A DNA stretch of 41,964 nucleotides from assembly GCF_000264295.1 (NCBI RefSeq), contig NZ_AJXT01000071.1, positions 1 through 41,964 of the forward strand, given 5' to 3'. This stretch comes from Rhodanobacter spathiphylli B39. Its GTDB lineage: Bacteria; Pseudomonadota; Gammaproteobacteria; Xanthomonadales; Rhodanobacteraceae. Positions within the stretch are counted from its first letter, which is position 1; each line of letters starts with the position of its first letter. A program made the translations under genes and the position numbers. This document shows, piece by piece, positions 38,101-41,964 of this stretch. The notes beneath the pieces were generated by a model. The model saw only the letters and a program-made list of their open reading frames with translations, was not told the DNA's origin and ran no database searches.

Positions 38101-40746
38101 GAGGCCAGCCTGCTCGACCGGCCCGGCGGCATCTTCGTGCGCCCATCGCAGCAGCTGTCCGGCGAGGATCGCGTGGTGATGCTGGCCAGCGCGCGACTGA
38201 TCCTTGGCGACGCGCGGGGCAGCCTGGCCGAACAGATCGGACGACGGCAACCGGCCGTGCACGCGCCACGCTTCGAGCCCAGTCGTCCGCTGCGCAGCGA
38301 CGGCGACACGGGCGTGGCGGAAGCCCCGGCGCCGGCCCGGCTGCAACTGGCCAACCTGCACGGCGGCTTCAGCGCCGACGGCCGCGAGTACGTCATCGTG
38401 CAGCAGGGCGGGCAGGGCACGCCGGCGCCGTGGTGCAACGTGTTGGCCAATCCGCACTTCGGCACGGTGATCTCCGACTGCGGCAGCGCCTATACCTGGG
38501 CCGAGAACGCCCACGAGTTCCGCCTCACGCCCTGGCACAACGACCCGGTCGGCGACGGCGGCGGCGAGGCGCTGTACCTGCGCGACGAGGACACCGGCCA
38601 GGTGTGGTCACCGACCCCGCTGCCGTGTCGCGGCCGCGGCAGCTACACCACCCGCCACGGTTTCGGCTACAGCGTGTTCGAGCACGTGGAAGACGGCATC
38701 CGCTCCGAGCTGTGGATCTACGTGGCGCTGGATGCCTCGGTGAAGTTCTCGGTGCTGAAGCTGCGCAACAACTCGGGCCGCGCGCGCCGAATCAGCGTCA
38801 CCGCCTACGTCGAGTGGCTGCTCGGCGACCTGCGCGCGAAGACCGCGATGCACGTGGTGACCGAATCCGACCCGGCCAGCGGCGCACTGTTCGCCCGCAA
38901 CGCGTACAACACCGAGTTCCCCGATCGGGTGGCCTTCCTCGACGTGGACGACCCGGCACGCGGCATCGATGGCGACCGCAGCGAATTCCTGGGCCGCAAC
39001 GGCAGCATGCACGCGCCGGCCGCCCTGGCCCGCGCCCACCTGTCCGGACGAGTGGGCGCGGGGCTGGACCCCTGCGCCGCGCTGCAGTCGCAACTCACCC
39101 TCGACGACGGCGCCGAACGCCAGCTGATCTTCCGGCTCGGCCTGGGCCGCAACGGCGCGGACGCCGCCGCGCTGGTGCAGCGCTTCCGCGGCAACGGCAG
39201 CGCCGCCGACGCGCTGGACAAGGTGCGCGCGCACTGGGCACGCACGCTGGGCGCGGTGCAGGTGCACACGCCCGAGCCCGCGCTGGACGTGCTCGCCAAC
39301 GGCTGGCTGCTGTACCAGACCATCGCCTGCCGGATCTGGGCGCGCAGCGGCTACTACCAGTCCGGCGGCGCGTTCGGCTTTCGCGACCAGCTGCAGGATT
39401 CGATGGCCACCCTGCACGCGGCTCCCGCGATCGCGCGGGCGCAGCTGCTGCTGTGCGCCGCGCACCAGTTCGTCGAGGGCGACGTGCAGCACTGGTGGCA
39501 TCCGCCGCTGGACCGCGGCGTGCGCACCACCTGTTCGGACGACTACCTGTGGCTGCCGCTGGCCACCGCGCGCTACGTGCTGGCCAGCGGCGACCGCGGC
39601 GTGCTCGACGAGACCGCCGGCTACCTCGACGGCCGCCCGCTGCATCCGGGCGAGGAGTCCTATTACGACCTGCCGCAACCCGCCGGCCTGCGCGAGACGC
39701 TTTACCGGCACTGCGTGCGCGCGATCGAGCACAGCCTGGACCAGCGCGGCGTGCATGGCCTGCCGCTGATCGGCGGCGGCGACTGGAACGACGGCATGAA
39801 CCGCGTCGGCGAAGCCGGTCGCGGCGAAAGCGTGTGGCTGGGCTTCTTCTCCGGCGAGGTGCTGACCCGCTTCGCTGAAGTGGCACGGCTGCATGGCGAC
39901 GAAGCCTTCGCCCAGCGCTGCGAAAGCGAGGTCACGCGCCTGCACCTGGCACTGGAACAACACGGCTGGGACGGCGCCTGGTATCGCCGCGCCTACTTCG
40001 ACGACGGCACCCCGTTGGGCTCGGCCGGCAACGACGAATGCCGCATCGACTCGATCGCGCAAAGCTGGTCGGTGCTGTCCGGCATGGCGCCGGCCCAGCG
40101 GCGGCAGCAGGCGATGGAGTCGCTGAACCGGCACCTGGTGCGCCGCGATGCCGGCCTGATCCAGCTGCTCGATCCGCCCTTCGACAAGTCGGCGCTGGAC
40201 CCCGGCTACATCAAGGGCTACGTGCCCGGCGTGCGCGAAAACGGCGGCCAGTACACGCACGCGGCGATCTGGGCCACGATGGCCTTCGCCGAATTGGGCG
40301 ATCGCGAGCGCGCCTGGGAACTGCTGCGCATGATCAACCCCGTCAGCCACGGCAGCGACGCGAATCAAATGGACGTCTACAAGGTCGAACCCTATGTGGT
40401 CAGCGCCGACGTCTACGCCGTCGCCCCGCACGTCGGCCGCGGCGGCTGGAGCTGGTACACCGGGTCGGCCGGCTGGATGTACCGGCTGATCGTCGAATCC
40501 CTGCTCGGCCTGCGCCTGGAAGCCGGCAAGCTGCGCTTCGCGCCGGTGCTGCCGGCGCAGTGGGACGGCTTCCGCCTGGACTACCGCCACCACGACACGC
40601 TGTACCGGATCGACCTGCGGCAAGGCGAACCCGGCACCGTGCCCGCACTGTGGCTGGATGGCGAACCGCAGCCCGACGGACAAATCACGCTGGCCGACGA
40701 CGGCGTGCAGCACCAGGTGGAACTCAACTGGCCCAGAGCGGAGTGA
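32101..40746 (+). CDS. ndvB: Cyclic beta-1,2-glucan synthase (GT84-glycoamylase-like-GH94)
   Basis: A giant inner-membrane enzyme (2881 residues) that makes, lengthens and cyclises beta-1,2-glucan for the periplasm. Domain order: a soluble N-terminus, membrane helices near 425-445 and 457-483, a glycosyltransferase 84 core with LDTDTELP (near 642), LVEGC (near 757) and HRWIRGDW (near 788), more helices near 838-880 and 962-1003, a glycoamylase-like domain (WGVSESGYN near 1427) and two GH94 parts, the second with the phosphorylase motif GGGDWNDGMN (DWND at 2561-2564). No frameshift. ATG 32101 has AAGG abutting it; TTG at 32110 has AAGGA at 8 bases and may be the real start. Homologues in rhizobia and Xanthomonas affect osmotic adaptation and host interaction. 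Confidence 0.93.
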   Translation: MPRLNIGTFLDLLKLRRLNAFRRRRAAARTRPEQEPALRAELFSAEQMERHGRALASQHRLSARRNADLLLARLADNEAVLTHTCERLTHATRKRLRITPAGEWLLDNFYLVEEQIRIARRHLPKGYSRELSRLAQGPSAGLPRVYDIALEIISHGDGRVDVNSLQRFIQAYQEVSPLKLGELWAIPIMLRLALIENLRRVAARVMADWRYRGRAARWADNLIATTETDPNSVVLVVADMARSDPPMNGPFVAEMARRLQGQSPALALPLSWIEQRLAASGQSVEHLVQVEAQQQATNQVTISNSIGSLRTLAAIDWRDFTEHCSLVERCLRDDPAGIYAAMDFATRDRYRHVVESIARQHQLTELAVADAAIALSAAAVAAGRDTLAQHVGYYLVDRGRVELERHLGIHPRLAVVLRRAFDRAPLPIYLGTLAVLTFAFAQPLVAAAAHDGLPPWALIAIAVPAVILASQLGLSLLNWLATLSIAPQQLPRMDYSRGIPAHARTLVAIPSLFASEQDVEDLVEALEVRFLGNRDQHLHFALLTDFADADRETLPGDEHLLRLAQRRIEALNDRYASAAADRFFLFHRPRRWNAAEQCWMGHERKRGKLADLNALLRGGGGAAFMRVVGDIASLPPVQYVITLDTDTELPRDAAQAFVGAIDHPLNRAVYDPERRRVVSGYAILQPRVGISLPSTARSRYAQLYGSDAGIDPYTQMVSDVYQDVFGEGSFIGKGIYAVDAFERTLDGRFPENRILSHDLVEGCHARSGLLSDTQLFEAWPARYGADVRRRHRWIRGDWQLLPWLLPWAPTAHDGWRRNALTALSRWKILDNLRRSLVPAALLALLLVGWLVISPVLSWTLAVLAMVLVPPLLSALLDLVQKPRDVELDQHLRAGLHDGVQHFVRMALGLAWLPHEAHYHLDAIVRTLWRMAVSHRHLLQWQTSSEVERRSSNAALATWRLMWIGPALALLMIVLLALQRPLALWLAAPLLLLWLASPLLAWWISQPRRQDSFVPDARQQRFLRTLARQTWAFFDVHVNAAEHWLPPDNLQEQPGPVVAHRTSPTNIGMALLAGLAAHDFGFLGTARLLERTRLTLDTMQRLPRHRGHFYNWYDTQTLQPLAPMYVSAVDSGNLAGHLLTLCPGLLELIDAPVFGAHLLQGLLDTLELLHDALERDAPSQLVPLRRLLHEAIATPPASTGATVLLLTELRRHVHALAAAADAPAAGDARFWLDALRGQIDELHADAVLLELDAPSDEAVGFSGIPTLHQLARIEPLCWPDAADAEGVRERASARIALIEQLAHLAEQLAQMDYRFLYDSTRDLLAIGYNVDQHRLDASYYDLLASEARLASFVAIAQGQLPKDNWFALGRLLTTVGGEPVLLSWTGSMFEYLMPTLVMPGFEGTLLEQTCRAAVARQIEYGNQLGIPWGVSESGYNTLDAHFTYQYRAFGVPGLGLKRGLGDDVVIAPYASALAMMVAPAAATRNLQRLAGIGARGLYGLYEAIDYTPARLPLGQDAAIVRQFMAHHQGMTLLALDYALLERPMQRRFESHPQFQASSLLLQERVPKTAAEYLHATGFPERAGGVPPEARLRVFADPDRALPAVQLLSNGRYHVMLSSGGGGYSRRGELALTRWHEDITRDHWGSFCYVREVASNACWSTAYQPTCRKTEQFEAIFSEARAEFRVREREFDAHTEIVVSPEDDIELRRTHLTNRGRTRRTIELTSYAEVVLAPPIADALHPAFSKLFVQTELVPELQAIVCTRRPRAAGEHMPWMFHLLAVHDADIVEISYETDRARFIGRGRSTADPQVFDREQARLSDSDGSVLDPIMAIRCRITLEPDQTATIDFVSGIAEQRDGCIQLIGKYRDRHLADRVFDLAWTHSQVLLRQLNASLADAQLYEHMATSILYPNASLRAQPAVLRANRRGQSGLWGQSISGDLPIVLLTITSPARIELVRQLVQAHAYWRLKGLAVDLVIWNEDRAGYRQELQDQIMGLIASGSEASLLDRPGGIFVRPSQQLSGEDRVVMLASARLILGDARGSLAEQIGRRQPAVHAPRFEPSRPLRSDGDTGVAEAPAPARLQLANLHGGFSADGREYVIVQQGGQGTPAPWCNVLANPHFGTVISDCGSAYTWAENAHEFRLTPWHNDPVGDGGGEALYLRDEDTGQVWSPTPLPCRGRGSYTTRHGFGYSVFEHVEDGIRSELWIYVALDASVKFSVLKLRNNSGRARRISVTAYVEWLLGDLRAKTAMHVVTESDPASGALFARNAYNTEFPDRVAFLDVDDPARGIDGDRSEFLGRNGSMHAPAALARAHLSGRVGAGLDPCAALQSQLTLDDGAERQLIFRLGLGRNGADAAALVQRFRGNGSAADALDKVRAHWARTLGAVQVHTPEPALDVLANGWLLYQTIACRIWARSGYYQSGGAFGFRDQLQDSMATLHAAPAIARAQLLLCAAHQFVEGDVQHWWHPPLDRGVRTTCSDDYLWLPLATARYVLASGDRGVLDETAGYLDGRPLHPGEESYYDLPQPAGLRETLYRHCVRAIEHSLDQRGVHGLPLIGGGDWNDGMNRVGEAGRGESVWLGFFSGEVLTRFAEVARLHGDEAFAQRCESEVTRLHLALEQHGWDGAWYRRAYFDDGTPLGSAGNDECRIDSIAQSWSVLSGMAPAQRRQQAMESLNRHLVRRDAGLIQLLDPPFDKSALDPGYIKGYVPGVRENGGQYTHAAIWATMAFAELGDRERAWELLRMINPVSHGSDANQMDVYKVEPYVVSADVYAVAPHVGRGGWSWYTGSAGWMYRLIVESLLGLRLEAGKLRFAPVLPAQWDGFRLDYRHHDTLYRIDLRQGEPGTVPALWLDGEPQPDGQITLADDGVQHQVELNWPRAE

Positions 40747-40776
40747 ACCGGCACACGTCAGCGGCCGCGCAATGCA

Positions 40777-41748
40777 TCAACGATCCAGCGGACTCAGCAC
40801 CCCATGGCCGCCACGATTGAGCACATGCGTATAGATCTGGGTCGTCGCCACGTCCTTGTGGCCGAGCAGTTCCTGCACAGTGCGAATGTCGTAGCCGGAC
40901 TCCAGCAGATGCGTGGCGAACGAATGGCGAAGCGTGTGCGCACTCACCGGCTTGGCAATGCCGACAGCGCGACACGCTGCCTTCAATGCGCGCGACAGCA
41001 CCGCATCACCAAAATGATGTCGGCGCTCGACGCCGTCCATCGGGTCAATCGAGCGCTCCGCCGCTGGGAATACATACTGCCAGCCGATTTCGCGCGGTGC
41101 GCCCGGATACTTTCGGGCCAGCGCGTGCGGCAACCACACCGCGCCGAACCCCGACGCCAAATCGGCCTCATGCAACAGGCGGGCGCGTTCCATTTCACGG
41201 AGCAAGGGTTCCGCCAGTGATCGCGGCAACATGGTGTGCCGATCCTTGCCACCCTTGCCATCACGCACGGTGATTTCATTACGAGCAAAATCCACGTCCT
41301 TGATCCGTAGCCGCAACACTTCCATCAGGCGCATGCCCGTACCGTACAAAAGGCTGGCCAATAGCCAGGGACGCCCATCCATCCTTGCCAGCACACGCGT
41401 GACCTCATCACGCGAAAGTACGACCGGCACGCGCTGCGGCCGCTTCGCACGCACGACACCCTCCATCCATGGCAGCTCGATATTCAGCACCTGCTTGTAC
41501 AAAAACAGCAGCGCCGCCAGTGCCTGATTCTGGGTGGCCGCGGCGACCTTACCCTGCACCGCCAACGCCGACAGAAACCCTTCGACCTCGGCTTCGCCCA
41601 TGTCACGCGGATGCCGCTTGCCATTGGCCAGGATGAAGCGACGAATCCACCCTACATACACCCCCTCGGTGCGGATGCTGTAGTGCTTCAGCCGCAACAC
41701 GCGCCGCACCTCATCCATCAAACGCGGCGCCGAAGGGCCGCTGACCAT
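40777..41748 (-). CDS. intI: Integron integrase (tyrosine recombinase, IntI family)
   Basis: 323 residues counted from ATG 41748, which has AGGA 9 bases upstream; an ATG at 41784 would add 12 residues. All tyrosine-recombinase catalytic residues are seen: Arg in GTGMRLMEV, Lys in the GKGGKDR strand, [12 protein letters not shown] and the terminal TTQIYTHVL tyrosine. The IntI-specific insertion, absent from other tyrosine recombinases, is present as [19 protein letters not shown], and the C-terminus ends GVLSPLDR, as in known IntIs. The gene is complete and reads leftward, so attI and any cassettes should be to the right. It ends 31 bases from the convergent ndvB stop. Confidence 0.93.
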   Translation of the reverse strand: MVSGPSAPRLMDEVRRVLRLKHYSIRTEGVYVGWIRRFILANGKRHPRDMGEAEVEGFLSALAVQGKVAAATQNQALAALLFLYKQVLNIELPWMEGVVRAKRPQRVPVVLSRDEVTRVLARMDGRPWLLASLLYGTGMRLMEVLRLRIKDVDFARNEITVRDGKGGKDRHTMLPRSLAEPLLREMERARLLHEADLASGFGAVWLPHALARKYPGAPREIGWQYVFPAAERSIDPMDGVERRHHFGDAVLSRALKAACRAVGIAKPVSAHTLRHSFATHLLESGYDIRTVQELLGHKDVATTQIYTHVLNRGGHGVLSPLDR

Positions 41749-41858
41749 ACGGTTTATTCCTGCGTTTGCGGGGTCATAAGACATAGCACTTCAATCGGTG
41801 AGATATGCAAAGCACATCCTTGCCCAGCCAGATCACAGGCGGCAGCCGGCAAACACCC

Positions 41859-41886
41859 GTCAAGCCGTAGGATTTGCCTACTTGAC
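41859..41886. repeat. Imperfect inverted repeat upstream of intI
   Basis: GTCAAG (41859-41864) and CTTGAC (41881-41886) pair exactly; after a three-base bulge CCG, TAGG (41868-41871) pairs with CCTA (41877-41880) across the loop ATTTG. It lies between intI and the putative attI core, so it may be an IntI accessory structure, an operator, or a leftover of a cassette recombination site. Confidence 0.4.
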
Positions 41887-41952
41887 GCGCCACGGATCAA
41901 AGCTGAACATTCGTTGCATATGCCCCGATGCGGGGTCTAATAAGCGTTGAAC
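41885..41952. other. Putative attI core site of the integron
   Basis: GTTGAAC (41946-41952) matches the GTTRRRY recombination core, and GTCTAAT (41935-41941) four bases ahead could be the paired left half of a simple site. A second IntI-binding-like GTTGCAT is at 41913-41919 and a perfect CCCCG/CGGGG hairpin at 41923-41935. Only 12 bases remain to the right, so attI and the start of an attC cannot be told apart. Confidence 0.45.
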
Positions 41953-41964
41953 TAAACCGCTGTC

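Noticed and set aside
41749..41858. SOS control box in the intI promoter
   Set aside because: I looked for a LexA-type palindrome of the CTGT-N8-ACAG kind and saw none; the Xanthomonas LexA motif was not seen either.
1..41964. CRISPR arrays, insertion sequences or tRNA genes
   Set aside because: No regularly spaced repeats, transposase frames, terminal inverted repeats or tRNA-like cloverleafs were recognised in the intergenic gaps.

Overview
The window is a dense, high-GC stretch of chromosome, almost entirely housekeeping genes, from a gammaproteobacterium. Gene order points to the Xanthomonadales (Lysobacterales), most probably Rhodanobacteraceae; this is inference, since no rRNA is visible. 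The order tyrS / M23 peptidase / anmK and the block radC / coaBC / dut / algC match what I recall of Pseudomonas aeruginosa, as does an ExoIII/Crc-family gene beside pyrE.

Left part (1-7.5 kb): a strong-looking leftward promoter at the edge that probably feeds an rRNA operon outside the window, then tyrS (-), an M23 murein endopeptidase and anmK (+), a small ribbon-helix-helix protein (-), the AmpG-type muropeptide permease overlapping an exonuclease III gene (-), and pyrE (+). AnmK and AmpG both serve peptidoglycan recycling. Next (7.6-16.8 kb): a DUF4124 protein, the coaBC-dut-algC operon (-), radC (+), a 507-base gap without a gene, then argS, a FtsN-like SPOR protein and ydfG as one operon (+). 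The gap is the most unusual non-coding stretch. It holds an intrinsic terminator pointing away from both neighbours (a candidate antisense or small RNA with pyrimidine-rich stretches), two perfect DnaA boxes and an AT-rich island.

Middle (16.9-31.5 kb): a 3-hydroxybutyrate dehydrogenase and biosynthetic arginine decarboxylase (-), divergent from spermidine synthase (+). A small membrane protein (-) follows. Then come a secreted protein of unknown function, an orphan ParA whose ribosome binding site lies inside a hairpin, SixA and a phospholipase D-type lipoprotein (+), then a TonB-like protein and a thiolase (-). A hypothetical protein and a three-PAS GGDEF-EAL protein (+) close the section.

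Right part (31.5-42 kb): a GNAT acetyltransferase (-), an intact 8.6-kb cyclic beta-1,2-glucan synthase gene (GT84 plus glycoamylase-like plus GH94), and at the edge a complete integron integrase (intI, -) with the integron-specific insertion. Upstream of intI the last bases contain a plausible attI core (GTTRRRY type), so a chromosomal integron cassette array probably begins at or just beyond the right edge. That integron boundary is the best lead to something accessory or new; the rest reads as a stable core genome with no insertion sequences, CRISPR arrays or tRNA genes that I could find.
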